Origin: Streptomyces sp. 3214.6
GTDB taxonomy: Bacteria > Actinomycetota > Actinomycetes > Streptomycetales > Streptomycetaceae
Length of the DNA stretch: 64,000 nt
NCBI RefSeq assembly: GCF_900129855.1
Contig: NZ_LT670819.1
Location: 1,674,001 to 1,738,000, forward strand
Reading direction: 5' to 3'
The notes beneath the pieces were generated by a model. It was not told the DNA's origin. It did not search any database and saw only the letters and a program-made list of their open reading frames with translations. Positions 25,459 to 34,719 of this stretch are shown here, piece by piece (positions within the stretch are counted from its first letter, which is position 1; each line of letters starts with the position of its first letter). Made by a program: the position numbers and the translations under genes.

Positions 25459-26163
25459 GACGGAGGCGGTTCCGGCCACTGCTGGAACCGCCTCCCCAGG
25501 CGGGTGACCGCCGCCGCCTCTCTCCCTGGCGGAGCGCTTCCGGAACGTGGCTGCCACGGTCACGCGCCACCTGGCCCGGTCGGCCATGACATGGGCGCGT
25601 CGTCGAGTGCCGTACCGACCCGTTCACCGCCGCCGTGTATGTAGCCAGCGCGGACGTGCAGAAGCCCCGTCGCGGGCGGCGGCTGTAGCGCTTGGGGCGG
25701 TGCAGGTTGCAGTGCTCGCGCCGGCAGCTGAGGCGCGCCCGCGGCGATCGCGGTCGGCGAGCGTCCGCAGGACAGCCGGTTGGCGAGCGGATCTGGGCTG
25801 TGGGCAGCTTCGGACAAGCGTTGAAGTCGTCCTCCACGACGGCCAGGGGCACGCCGATGGGAGGCGCCTGCCAACGGGGCGGACGCGGCGCCGGTGCTCC
25901 CCATTCAGGCCACGACTGCGGACGTGCGTCACCGACCTGGCGGACTGCTTCCAGTCGTCGGCCCCTGCGGTGAGCTCCGTCCGCGTGTCCTGGCGAGGTC
26001 GCCGGGGCACACGGACGGCCCGATGGGCGGCCCGCTGAGGGCCGTCCCGACCCGAGTGCCGCAGCGGCCGTGATCCGGCGTGGTGAAAGCGAGATCCCAC
26101 CCACCCGGCGAGGAACCTACTGGGCCGCAGAGGGACGTTCCGTTTTCGTGAACGCCCCTCAGA
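25459..26163. other. 705-bp gap with no recognised gene
   Basis: Several frames are open here only because of high GC, and none gives a protein-like composition or motif. The right end carries the hairpin described at 26130-26160. It may hold a fully decayed gene. Confidence 0.5.
26130..26160. terminator. Imperfect terminator hairpin
   Basis: GAGGG...GTTC pairs with GAAC...CCCTC around a T-rich loop (CGTTTTCGT), just past the stop of the leftward double-SnoaL gene. Confidence 0.5.
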
Positions 26164-27081
26164 TCAGAACATGGTGTTGTCGTTGACGGAAGTGGCCGGC
26201 ACGTCCTGAAGCACGTCCCAGTGCTCTACGATCTTCCCGCCCTGTACCCGGAACAGATCCACGACCGACTGCCCGCGCCCGCCGGGCGCGTTCACGTAGT
26301 GACTGTGGACGGCGACCAGTTCTCCCTCGGCGACAATGCGCTTGCGGGAGACGGTCAGTTCCGGGAACGCCCGGAAGTACGCCCCAAGCCCGTCCCGCGC
26401 ACCGGCCACACCATCCGCGATGCCGGGATTGTGCTGGTGGTACCCGGCGCTCCAGTACAGGTCGAGCGCGGACAGATCCTTGTCGACGATGAGCCGGTCG
26501 AATGCCTTGGTGACGAGCGCCTTGTTGGCGGCGGTGAGCGAGCGCGGACCAGGTTGCCCGGTCTGCGGCCGACTGACGGTGGAGAACATGTCGTTGCCGT
26601 TGACGCTGCCGTCGGGGACGTCCTGCAGGGTGGCCCAATGCTCGGCGATCTTGCCGTCCTGGAACCGGAAAATGTCCATGACGGCCGAGCCTCGACTTCC
26701 CGGCGTCAGTACGAGGTTGGAGTGCACCACGACGAGGTCGTTCTCGGAGATGACCCGCTTGACGTCGTACTTGGTGTCGGGGAACTGCTGATGCAACCCG
26801 GCAGCGAAGTTCTTCAACGCCTCGGCGCCGTCGGACGCGAGGGGGTTGTGCTGGATGTAGTCGGCCCGCACGAACCTGTCCACGACCTCGGTGTCACCCC
26901 GCTCGAACGCTTCCTTGAGGACGCATACGGCAACGGTCTTCTGGTAGTCGAGCCGGGCGCCGCCGTCGACGTGCCCGATGGCGTGACCCGCACTGACGGG
27001 CGGCGAGGCGAAGGGTACGGTCGCGGTGCCCAGCAGGGCGGACGTGGCGACCGTGGCGACGAGGACGCGACGGGTGGTCAT
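26164..27081 (-). CDS. Secreted protein with two SnoaL/NTF2-like domains
   Basis: A 305-residue protein with an N-terminal signal peptide (MTTRRVLVATVATSALLG, likely cleaved after PVSA). Two similar domains follow, at about residues 45-165 and 180-300. Each has an Asp/His pattern (YIQHNPLASDGAE; YHQHNPGIADGVAG), a central strand with VHSNLV or VHSHYV, and ends with GKIAEHWATLQDVP or GKIVEHWDVLQDVP. It arose by internal duplication. These predicted SnoaL-like domains bind small molecules and the protein should act outside the membrane. It follows the MBL gene by 14 bp on the same strand. Confidence 0.85.
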   Translation of the reverse strand: MTTRRVLVATVATSALLGTATVPFASPPVSAGHAIGHVDGGARLDYQKTVAVCVLKEAFERGDTEVVDRFVRADYIQHNPLASDGAEALKNFAAGLHQQFPDTKYDVKRVISENDLVVVHSNLVLTPGSRGSAVMDIFRFQDGKIAEHWATLQDVPDGSVNGNDMFSTVSRPQTGQPGPRSLTAANKALVTKAFDRLIVDKDLSALDLYWSAGYHQHNPGIADGVAGARDGLGAYFRAFPELTVSRKRIVAEGELVAVHSHYVNAPGGRGQSVVDLFRVQGGKIVEHWDVLQDVPATSVNDNTMF

Positions 27082-27095
27082 GCAGTCGGACTGAC

Positions 27096-27878
27096 TCAGT
27101 TCTTGGGGCCGAACATGTAGGCGTTGGCGACGTCGATGAGGGCTGCGCCCTGGTAGGCGGGGTAGCGCTCGGTGATGGCCTTCTTGTAGGCGTCGCCGTC
27201 GTCACCGAGCAGCTCCCGGCCGGCGTTGACGTAGTCGGTGAGCTCGGCCCAGACGGCGGGAGTGGTCGGCTCGCCGTGGCCGGGCAGGATGGTGTCGTAC
27301 TCGGTCTCGGCCGCGAAGCGGTCGATGTTGGCCTGCCAGCCGTCGAAGTCCTTGTCCAGGAACCACAGGTGAGTGTGGTTGTAGACGACGTCCTGAGCGA
27401 CCAGGACACCCTCCTCGGGCAGCTTGATCACGAGGGTGGTGTGGATCTCGCCGCCGGTGACCTTCTCGAACACGAACGGGATGCCGTCGATGACCTCGGT
27501 GCCCGGGGTGATCTCCACGGTCGGAGTCATGGCGGCGAGCGGGATCGCGGTGCCGGTGGGCAGATCCGTCTTGGCGCCCATGGCGACGATCTCCGCGGTG
27601 GTCTCCGGCAGGGCGTGCACCGGGACGCCGAAGCGGGCCGCGCCCTGGTAGTGGTCCGGATGCGCGTGGCTGATGACGAGGCGGTCAAGCGGCTTGCCCA
27701 GGCTCTTGGCGTAGGCGACGACCTCGTCGGCGTAGGCCAGGACGAACTGCGCGTCGACGGCGATGATCCGCAACGGCGTCTCGATCAGCTGGGTGGTGAC
27801 GCCCAGGCCGTCCTCGGGCGAGACGTAGCTGTGGATGCGGACCTGGCCCTTGTCGATGACCGTGAGGGTGCCGTGCAT
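27096..27878 (-). CDS. Metallo-beta-lactamase-fold hydrolase (second of three)
   Basis: A 260-residue MBL-fold protein with HxHxDH at 71-76 (SHAHPDHYQG), VAQDVVYNHTHLW and ILPGHGEPT completing the metal site. The ATG at 27878 is chosen over an ATG 96 bases upstream, because the latter would include the divergent operator. It is co-directional with the secreted double-SnoaL protein and divergent from an AraC-type regulator, so this is an inducible two-gene unit. The substrate is unknown. Confidence 0.87.
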   Translation of the reverse strand: MHGTLTVIDKGQVRIHSYVSPEDGLGVTTQLIETPLRIIAVDAQFVLAYADEVVAYAKSLGKPLDRLVISHAHPDHYQGAARFGVPVHALPETTAEIVAMGAKTDLPTGTAIPLAAMTPTVEITPGTEVIDGIPFVFEKVTGGEIHTTLVIKLPEEGVLVAQDVVYNHTHLWFLDKDFDGWQANIDRFAAETEYDTILPGHGEPTTPAVWAELTDYVNAGRELLGDDGDAYKKAITERYPAYQGAALIDVANAYMFGPKN

Positions 27879-27941
27879 GACTGTGCTCCTGTCGGAATGC
27901 GGATGAGCGGTGATGAGGGGCCGCGGGGAGGGGCGGACGCT

Positions 27942-27966
27942 GATGGCCGGCACACGACCGGCCATC
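27942..27966. promoter_or_regulatory. Operator: perfect 9-bp inverted repeat with 7-bp spacer
   Basis: GATGGCCGG (27942-27950) and CCGGCCATC (27958-27966) flank 7 bp in the divergent region between the second MBL gene and the AraC-type regulator at 28082. Confidence 0.6.
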
Positions 27967-28081
27967 GGCCGCAACGGACACAGCCGGCTTTCCGCTGGCT
28001 TTCCACTCCACGGGCCCGCGTCCCTGGAACAACTCCATACTGGGACGGAACCGGAGACCCTGCGAGGTACGCTGCGGTCTC

Positions 28082-29005
28082 GTGATGGTCCACAGGCGAC
28101 AAGCGCGGCAGAAGCTCGGTCGGCGGGAGACAGGCCTGCCGAAGGTGGTTTTCCATCCTCCGGCCGGAACCCCGGCGGGTGTGGAGGTCATGACCCTGGC
28201 CGACTTCCGCGACCGCATCCGTGACTGGCCCTGGCACATCGCCACCCCGCACCGGCAGGACTTCCACGGCCTGATGCTGGTCACCGCCGGCACCCTGCGC
28301 CACCGCGTCGACTTCACCGGGTACGTACTGCCGCCCGGTTCCTGGCTGTGGATCCGGCCGGGCCAGGTGCACCAGTGGCAGAACCTTGACCAGGTCGAGG
28401 CCGTCCTGATCTTCTTCCAGGAGGACTTCGTCGCCCCCGAGACCGCGGAACTGACCGCACTCGGCACCGGCACTGCCCCGACGCCCTTGTACAGCCCCGA
28501 TCCTTCGGAGGCCCCCGTGCTGGCAGCCGCGGCCGAGCAACTGGCCGCGGAGTTCTCTCAGTGGGACCGCCGTCCGCTGCCGGTGCACACCGCCCTGCTG
28601 CACCGCCTGCTCGACGTCGTACTCCTGCGCCTGGCCCACCTGCAGCAGCACGACCAGGCTGCGGAATCAGCCCCCGAGCCCTTCCTGCGCTTCCGCGACG
28701 CTGTCGAACGCGGTTTCTCCCGCACCCATCGCATCGACGACTACGCCCGCGAACTCGGCTACTCCACCCGCACCCTCACCCGCGCCACCCAGACCGCGGC
28801 GGGCCTAAGCGCCAAGGACTACCTCGACCAACGCCTCGTCCTGGAGGCCAAACGACTCCTCGCCCACGGCACCGAACCCGCCTCCACCATCGCAGCCCAC
28901 CTCGGCTTCACCAGCGCCACCCACTTCGGCAAGTTCTTCCAACGCCACACCGGCCGCACCCCCCTGGCCTTCCGCGCCTCCCAACGTGCGTCGCCGCCTG
29001 CGTAG
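28082..29005 (+). CDS. AraC-family transcriptional regulator (first)
   Basis: A 307-residue regulator. The N-terminal cupin-like sensor has HRQDFHGLMLVTAGTLRHRVDF and WIRPGQVHQW. The C-terminal double helix-turn-helix spans about 205-300 (IDDYARELGYSTRTLTRATQ; TIAAHLGFTSATHFGKFFQRHTGRTPLAFR). It probably senses a small molecule and controls the divergent MBL/SnoaL genes from the inverted repeat at 27942. The ATG at 28082 gives a basic 20-residue extension before the cupin part; later starts are possible. Confidence 0.88.
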   Translation: MMVHRRQARQKLGRRETGLPKVVFHPPAGTPAGVEVMTLADFRDRIRDWPWHIATPHRQDFHGLMLVTAGTLRHRVDFTGYVLPPGSWLWIRPGQVHQWQNLDQVEAVLIFFQEDFVAPETAELTALGTGTAPTPLYSPDPSEAPVLAAAAEQLAAEFSQWDRRPLPVHTALLHRLLDVVLLRLAHLQQHDQAAESAPEPFLRFRDAVERGFSRTHRIDDYARELGYSTRTLTRATQTAAGLSAKDYLDQRLVLEAKRLLAHGTEPASTIAAHLGFTSATHFGKFFQRHTGRTPLAFRASQRASPPA

Positions 29006-29192
29006 CCGCCCACGCCACCGGACTGCGTGAACGAGTTCGGCGAGGGCTGCTTTGGGCGCTGGCCCGTTGGAGTCACGAGCAACGCATTCCATCCCTTGGG
29101 CCAAAAGCCTGACTGGGCCGATCGCGCCGTCTCGAAGGGGGGCGTCGAACCCGGTCGCAGCAGTTCGCCCTTCCAAGGCGGGCACTTCCGGC

Positions 29193-30044
29193 TCAGCCTC
29201 CGAACACCTCCGGCGGCACCCCCAGTTCCTTGGGTCCGACAAGCCCGAACGAGGGGCCTCGAGTGAGCCAGAGCAGCATGGGCAGGGCACGGTCGGGGTG
29301 CCGCCGACTCATTTCGCGGGCGATGTCGGCGACGGGTACCCGTGGCTTGGCCACCTCCTGGTAGTCCTCCAGCCAGGCGCGGGTGTCGTCGAACACCTCT
29401 TCCCCGCCCACCGGGCCATGGCCCGGGACCACGATCCGATGTTCTCCCAGCGCCTGGACCTGGTCCAGGGCGGTGAGCCATGACGCGGGGTTGTTGGTGT
29501 CCGCCATGTAGCAGTGCGAGTGGTGGTTGAGCAGGTCCCCGGCGATCACGGCTTGCGCGTCGGGCACGTGGAAGGCGGTCGCGTGCACCGTCTCGGCCAC
29601 CGGGAGGTCCACGAAGACCACCGCGTGCCCCTCCAGGGAATAGCTGTCCCCGGTCAGCAGCTCGGGCACCGGCATCTCGTCCGGGATCTGGTCACCGTAG
29701 GCTTCCTGCCAGTGCAGGCGCTTGGCCGGCCACTCCAGGATCCCGTCGATGACGCCCTGCCGGGCCAGGATCGGGGCGTTGGGGAAGGCGGAGGCGATCT
29801 CACCCATGCCGCCGTAGTGGTCCGGGTGCGCGTGCGTGATGAAGGCCGCCTTGAGCTGTTTACCGCTGTCACGGACGCGATCGGCGAGTTCGCGCGCCTC
29901 GTCGATGACGAACTGCACGTCGATCAGGATCGCGTCGTGCTCGCCGCTGATGAGGACGCAGTTCGGCGACAGAGCCGCTTCGGAACCCGCGAACACATCG
30001 AAACGAAGCCCGTTCCGCTGCTCCGAGAAGATAGTGGTGAGCAT
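29193..30044 (-). CDS. Metallo-beta-lactamase-fold hydrolase (third of three)
   Basis: A 283-residue MBL-fold protein with HxHxDH at 71-76 (THAHPDHYGGMG), IAGDLLNHHSHCYM and VVPGHGPVGG. The ATG at 30044 (MLTTIFSEQRNG) is preferred over one 12 codons upstream. It resembles the second MBL protein more than the first, since both have the HAHPDHY sequence. It is divergent from a second AraC-type regulator across an inverted repeat. The substrate is unknown. Confidence 0.87.
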   Translation of the reverse strand: MLTTIFSEQRNGLRFDVFAGSEAALSPNCVLISGEHDAILIDVQFVIDEARELADRVRDSGKQLKAAFITHAHPDHYGGMGEIASAFPNAPILARQGVIDGILEWPAKRLHWQEAYGDQIPDEMPVPELLTGDSYSLEGHAVVFVDLPVAETVHATAFHVPDAQAVIAGDLLNHHSHCYMADTNNPASWLTALDQVQALGEHRIVVPGHGPVGGEEVFDDTRAWLEDYQEVAKPRVPVADIAREMSRRHPDRALPMLLWLTRGPSFGLVGPKELGVPPEVFGG

Positions 30045-30073
30045 GGGTCGCTCCTCTCTGACCGACCCTTTTC

Positions 30074-30094
30074 GTGCCACTCAATGCGTGGCAC
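30074..30094. promoter_or_regulatory. Operator: perfect 7-bp inverted repeat with 7-bp spacer
   Basis: GTGCCAC (30074-30080) and GTGGCAC (30088-30094) lie in the 96-bp divergent region between the third MBL gene and the second AraC-type gene. Confidence 0.55.
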
Positions 30095-30140
30095 CCTCTG
30101 AGCCGTGCGGTAACGCTAAGGAAACCTGGGAATCCATGAC

Positions 30141-31202
30141 ATGACTGGGAGCGCGCCGTTTTCGGCACCACAGCGCAGCTATGAAGCCGAAAGGCGTTTC
30201 ACCACGTTCGGCCTGGACCATGACCCGTGGGACTACTGGAGCGAGGTGACCCGCACGGCGTTCGTCGCCATGCGTGCGGCCGCACTGCCCGGCTCGGCTC
30301 CCGTCCCAGGTAAGCACGGCTTCGCTGCGTCCGCTGTCGCCCGGGTGACGGGCGGGCTGCTGGTCAGCACCATGCGGGCGGATCCGCATGAGGCCGCTCG
30401 TACGCCTGACCTGGTCAGGAGGGCGGCAGGAGAGGACTTCTTCCTGACGCTGCTCACCGAGGGATCGGCCAGGCTCCGGCAAGGCGACCACGCCGCCGAG
30501 ATGGGTCCCGGCGACTTCGCTCTCGTGGACAGCGCCCACCCCTATGTGTTCCGCTTCGACCGCCCGTTCCGCTCGGTGGTCCTTCAGATACCCCGCGCGA
30601 TGCTCACCTCCCGCTGCGCCGTCGCCGAGCACGTCACCGCCGTACCGTTCCGGACCACGGGCGGCACGGGCGCCTTCGTCAGCCCTGTCCTGCGCGCCCT
30701 GGCCGAACAAGGTCATGACCTTGGCGAGGCGACCACCGCATCCTTCATGAGGAACCTTCTCGATCTCCTGGCCACCGCGTGTGACGCTCTCGGCTCGGAC
30801 GTCTCCGGGAAGTCGGGTGCGGCCGTTCACCGACGTGATCTTCGCCGGGCCAAGGCCCACCTCGCGGACCGGCTCCACGACCCCGGCCTCACGCTGCTGG
30901 CCGCCAGCCACGACCTGGGCTTTTCACTGCGTTATCTGCACGAGCTGTTCCGCGAGGCCGACACCACACCGCGCGCATGGCTCTATGCCCTGAGGCTCGA
31001 CCGCGCCCGCGCCATGCTGTCGGGGGCCGGATACGACGCTCAGAGCATCAGCAGCATCGCGCTGCGCGTCGGGTTCAAGGACGCTTCCCACTTCTCCCGG
31101 GCGTTCAAGTCCCGCTTCGGGACCAACCCTGCCACCTACCGCAGAACGCATTCAGATGCGGCGAGCCCGCGCTCGAACATGTTGATTGAGGTGAACAGGT
31201 AG
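30141..31202 (+). CDS. AraC-family transcriptional regulator (second)
   Basis: A 353-residue regulator with an AraC-binding-like sensor domain (about 40-200; DFFLTLLTEGSARLRQGDHAAEMGPGDFALVDSA) and a C-terminal HTH pair (LLAASHDLGFSLRYLHELF; ISSIALRVGFKDASHFSRAFKSRFGTNPATYRR). It is of the NphR/FeaR-like type common next to catabolic genes. It should control the divergent third MBL gene. Confidence 0.87.
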   Translation: MTGSAPFSAPQRSYEAERRFTTFGLDHDPWDYWSEVTRTAFVAMRAAALPGSAPVPGKHGFAASAVARVTGGLLVSTMRADPHEAARTPDLVRRAAGEDFFLTLLTEGSARLRQGDHAAEMGPGDFALVDSAHPYVFRFDRPFRSVVLQIPRAMLTSRCAVAEHVTAVPFRTTGGTGAFVSPVLRALAEQGHDLGEATTASFMRNLLDLLATACDALGSDVSGKSGAAVHRRDLRRAKAHLADRLHDPGLTLLAASHDLGFSLRYLHELFREADTTPRAWLYALRLDRARAMLSGAGYDAQSISSIALRVGFKDASHFSRAFKSRFGTNPATYRRTHSDAASPRSNMLIEVNR

Positions 31203-31329
31203 AGGCTGGCCACGTCCTCATCACACGTCGAAGGGCGATCGGGTCCGTTGACACGCCTGGCTGGAAGGTCTGAACGGTTGTCGGGAGCAGGCGCCCTCTC
31301 CGTCTGGAGGTGGCGTTGTGACGTACGCC

Positions 31330-31585
31330 TCGCGATGGTGGCCGCAGAGCCGTCGTGGGAAGCCCTGGCTGCCCAGGCGGACCGCGCTCGGTGGCCCAGG
31401 AGCGGCGGCGCATCGCCGAGTCCCTACACGACAGTGTGGGCGCGATGCTGTTCGGCATCGGGTCCTCTCTGCGCCAGCTCCAGACCGAGGCGCGCGCGAC
31501 ACCGCACGTGTCCGGGCGGCTGTCCGTGATCGAGCATCAACTGTCCCTGGCCGGCAGCACCCTGCGCGAGCTGGTCGGTGCCGGG
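31330..31585 (+). pseudogene. Sensor histidine kinase fragment (HisKA_3)
   Basis: The fragment EPSWEALAAQADRA in one frame continues, after a frameshift near 31390, as VAQERRRIAESLHDSVG and a following dimerisation helix. LHDSVG is the H-box of NarL-type sensor kinases. No sensor, ATPase domain or response regulator is nearby. The reading frame then runs into acyl-CoA synthetase sequence, so this is a remnant. Confidence 0.75.
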
Positions 31586-31590
31586 CCTCG

Positions 31591-31985
31591 GTGCCGGGGA
31601 GCCCCTCAACCCCGAAGGTATCGACCAGGTGGTCCACCAGGCCTGAGGTCTCACCATCCGCGACGGCTTCGGGCAGACCGAGACCGCCGCCCAGATCGGC
31701 AACACTCCGGGCCAGCCACTCAAGCCCGGTTCGATGGGCCGGCCGCTCACGGCAACGAGGAGCGCACCGCCGACGCCATGCGCGACGACTTCTACCGCAC
31801 CGGCGACGTCGCCTCCCGGGACGCCGACGGCTACGTCACGTATGTGGGCCGCGCCGACGATGTGTTCAAAGCCAGCGACTACCGGATCTCCCTGTTCGAG
31901 CTGGAAAGCGTCCTGATCGAGGTGCTCGGCGCCGATCGCGCCGAAGCGCTACGGAGCCCCGCTCGCGGTCCAGGTCCTCTCAGCC
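31591..31985 (+). pseudogene. Acyl-CoA synthetase (AMP-binding) fragment
   Basis: Translated in two frames, this gives GEPLNPEGIDQVVHQA, a TGA stop, then GLTIRDGFGQTETAAQIGN, and after a shift FYRTGDVASRDADGYVTYVGR and FKASDYRISLFELESVL. These are adjacent core motifs of medium-chain acyl-CoA synthetases. The N-terminal half and C terminus are gone and the frame is broken at least twice. Confidence 0.8.
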
Positions 31986-32087
31986 GACGGGTTCGTGCCT
32001 GGGACACAATCGTCCATGTCGGTGATCTGGGATCAAGGTTCGGCGTCTGGGCGATGAAGGGTGACCGCGTATCGATGCGGCATCGGC

Positions 32088-33344
32088 TCACCTGTGCGGG
32101 AACGCCGCGGGTCGAACCATGTACTGGCGCAGGTACAGGTCGCGGTAGGTGACGGGGCCGCGGGGGCCGGGGACGCGGTCGATGTTGATGCCGGTTTCCG
32201 GCAGGCGCAGGAGCTTGAAGCCGTCGAGGAGGCGTGTGGTGGAGTTCCAGAAGACGCCTGAGCCACCGTAGGCGTCCATGAACCGGTCTGCGGTGTCCGG
32301 GTCGTGGGTGGCGATGGCGGCGGCCAGCCCGGAGGTCTCCTCATTCGCGATCCGTGCGGCTTGGACCGGGCCGTCCGCCTCGTCGATCGTCACCGTTGCC
32401 GCACGCTCGGAGTCCAGTGACCACTCGTAGCCGCGCGGGTGGGTGTGCGGCGGCAGCGATGCGGCGATGCCCAGGTCTTCGAGGGTCTGGAGAATGCCCG
32501 GCAGCAGCTTGTCGTGGACGGCCCGGTCGAGGAGAAGCAGATTGAGCCGGTTGCAGACGCCCAGCCGGTCCAGGCCGCTGGTGACCAGCTCGTGCACCAG
32601 CTTCTCGTCGGCGTCTGGGGCCACGTAGAGCACTGCGCCGCCGTCCGCGTGGGCCAGCGTGCGCACACCGTGGCGGGCGGCCTCGCGGCCGAGTTCCCGG
32701 GTGCTGTCGCCGCTGCCGCGCAGGATGACCAGGGGGATGGTGTCAGGCAACGACACCAGCGCGTATGCCGCTGCTCGGTCCTCGCTCGGCACCAGCTGAA
32801 TGGCGTCCGGGTTCAGTCCCGCGTCGGTGAGAGCGGGCGTGATCACGTGGGTGACCAGGGCCTGGGAGGAGCGCAGGGCCGCCGAACCGGTGCGCAGCAC
32901 GCCGCCGTTGCGGGACTTGAGGAACTGGGAGGCGACGTCGAGCGTCACATTCGGTCGCGCCTCGAAGTTCGCGCCGATGACCCCCACCGGGCGGCGGCGC
33001 TCCAGGAGGACCAGGCCGTCGGGACGCTCCTCGAGGACGCTGTCCCGCGGCTCGTGCGGCACGTCCGCCAGCGTGCGCAACGCCGCGGCCATGTCCTCGA
33101 GCCGCGGGCCGGTCAGCCGGAGGCGATCCTGCAGTGCGGCCGACATCCCGCTCGATGCGGCCGCTCGCAGGTCGGCCTGATTCGCCGCTGTCAGCAGGTC
33201 GCGCGCCGTGTGCAGTCGCTCCGCCATGGCCCGCAGGGCGGTGTCGATCTCCTCGTCCGACGCCCGGGCCAAGGCCGCCGAGCCCTGCGTCGCCCGGACC
33301 GCGCAGGCGTGCACCGCCTCCTGGACGGAGCGGGGCACGCTCAT
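32088..33344 (-). CDS. proA: Glutamate-5-semialdehyde dehydrogenase (ProA family)
   Basis: A 418-residue protein of usual ProA length. RRPVGVIGANFEARPNVTLDV and GVLRTGSAALRSS are substrate and NADP contacts, and the catalytic Cys is in GLDRLGVCNRLNLLLLD. C-terminal YGGSGVFWNSTTRLLDGFKLLRLPETGINIDRVPGPRGPVTY is close to, but not typical of, the AELGLSTDKLHARGP end of standard ProA. It could supply proline synthesis or reduce another gamma-acyl phosphate. No proB adjoins. Starts at the ATG 33344 or the GTG 33359 are both possible. Confidence 0.78.
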   Translation of the reverse strand: MSVPRSVQEAVHACAVRATQGSAALARASDEEIDTALRAMAERLHTARDLLTAANQADLRAAASSGMSAALQDRLRLTGPRLEDMAAALRTLADVPHEPRDSVLEERPDGLVLLERRRPVGVIGANFEARPNVTLDVASQFLKSRNGGVLRTGSAALRSSQALVTHVITPALTDAGLNPDAIQLVPSEDRAAAYALVSLPDTIPLVILRGSGDSTRELGREAARHGVRTLAHADGGAVLYVAPDADEKLVHELVTSGLDRLGVCNRLNLLLLDRAVHDKLLPGILQTLEDLGIAASLPPHTHPRGYEWSLDSERAATVTIDEADGPVQAARIANEETSGLAAAIATHDPDTADRFMDAYGGSGVFWNSTTRLLDGFKLLRLPETGINIDRVPGPRGPVTYRDLYLRQYMVRPAAFPHR

Positions 33345-33493
33345 CTCGTTCCTGCTCACATCGGTCCCTTCGTGGTCCAGGCGCACTACGCGTCGGGCGA
33401 CAGGAGGATCGTTCAACAATCCCGGGGCAGTGCCACTGTAAACCGCCCGGTTTCCGCAACGGAAAGGGTGCCGTTCTCTCCCGTGCCGGGTGC

Positions 33494-34594
33494 TCAAAAA
33501 GTGACCACCGGCTTGAGCGTGACCCCGCTCTCGCTGTCCTCGAAGGCCTGGTTGATGTCCTCGAAGTCGTAGTGCCTGATGAGTCTGTCGAACGGGAACC
33601 TGCCGGCCTCGTAGAGAGCGATCAGCTGCGGAATCAGCACCTGAGGCACGGCGTCGCCCTCAAGGACGAAGGTCACGCCGGCGCCGGTGAGCATCGAGCT
33701 GCCGATGTCGACGGGCGACTCGGTACCGGGCTTTGCCAAGCCCACGATCGCGGCGTGGCCGAGCAGGCCCATCGAGTCGATCATCTGGCGGAAGACGACC
33801 TTGTTGCCCGTCGCGTCCAGCGCGTAGTCCGCGCCGCCGCCGGTGATCTCCTTGATGCGGGCGACCGGGTCCTCGTTCCTGCTGTTGATCGTGTGTGTGG
33901 CGCCGACGCTCTTGGCGAACTCGAGGCGGCTGTCGACGATGTCGACGGCGATCATGGTCGTGGTGCCTGCGGTCACTGCCGCGAGCAGGCCGGAGAGGCC
34001 GACCGCGCCCGTGCCGAAGAGCACGAAGCTCGAGCCGGGCTTCGGCTTGAGCACGTTGAGCACGGCGCCCGCGCCGGTCAGGACGCCACAGCCGAGCGGG
34101 CCGAGGATGTCGAGCGGGGCGGTCTCGGAGACCTTCACCACGCTCCGCTCGGCGACGTTCGTCACGCCGGCGAAGGAGGACTGTCCGAAGAAGTGGGAGG
34201 AGACGGCGGAGCCGTCCTCGGCACGGAAGGCCGTGCTGCGGTCCGGGCGAGCGCCACCGAAGTTGCGCATGGCGAAGTCGGTGCAGTAGGCCGGGTGGCC
34301 GGCGTTGCAGCTGGCGCACGCACCGCAGCTGGCGAAGCTGAGCACGACGCGGTCGCCGGGCGTGATGCCGGTGACCGCGGAGCCGACCTTCTCCACGATG
34401 CCCGCGCCCTCGTGGCCGAGTACCGCCGGAAGCGGCGTGGGGTACCACTGGTCGCGCACGATCGCGTCGGTGTGACAGACACCGGTGGCGACCAGGCGAA
34501 CCTGCACCTCGTCAGGGCGAGGCTCGTCGATCTCGACCTCCTGGATGACGAGCGGCTGTTCCTTGGCGGTCGCGATGGCGGCCTTCACCTTCAT
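33494..34594 (-). CDS. Zinc-dependent alcohol dehydrogenase (aryl-alcohol type)
   Basis: A 366-residue MDR-type dehydrogenase. GVCHTDAIV and GHEGAGIVE give the catalytic zinc site, CGACASCNAGHPAYC holds the four Cys of the structural zinc, and FGTGAVGLSGLLAA is the NAD-binding motif, with D-I-V-D-S after the second strand suggesting NAD preference. The family oxidises benzyl-type or other primary alcohols to aldehydes. It lies near an SDR and an aldehyde dehydrogenase on the same strand, forming a possible alcohol-to-acid series. The start is the ATG at 34594. Confidence 0.88.
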   Translation of the reverse strand: MKVKAAIATAKEQPLVIQEVEIDEPRPDEVQVRLVATGVCHTDAIVRDQWYPTPLPAVLGHEGAGIVEKVGSAVTGITPGDRVVLSFASCGACASCNAGHPAYCTDFAMRNFGGARPDRSTAFRAEDGSAVSSHFFGQSSFAGVTNVAERSVVKVSETAPLDILGPLGCGVLTGAGAVLNVLKPKPGSSFVLFGTGAVGLSGLLAAVTAGTTTMIAVDIVDSRLEFAKSVGATHTINSRNEDPVARIKEITGGGADYALDATGNKVVFRQMIDSMGLLGHAAIVGLAKPGTESPVDIGSSMLTGAGVTFVLEGDAVPQVLIPQLIALYEAGRFPFDRLIRHYDFEDINQAFEDSESGVTLKPVVTF

Positions 34595-34719
34595 GACGGT
34601 CTCTTTCTGTGCATGATTCCCATACAGAGCGGCTCGGTGACGGGCACGGCAGCCATGGGCAGGGGGGTGGGTGGGCACCGTGTTCGCACGGCCTTGTGCC
34701 GTCGCGAAGCTCGGGCGTG

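Noticed and set aside
25547..26038. Rightward 163-codon frame in the gap after the hydrolase operon
   Set aside because: It is Arg/Ala-rich with no plausible ribosome site or motif, and competing frames on the other strand look equally poor.
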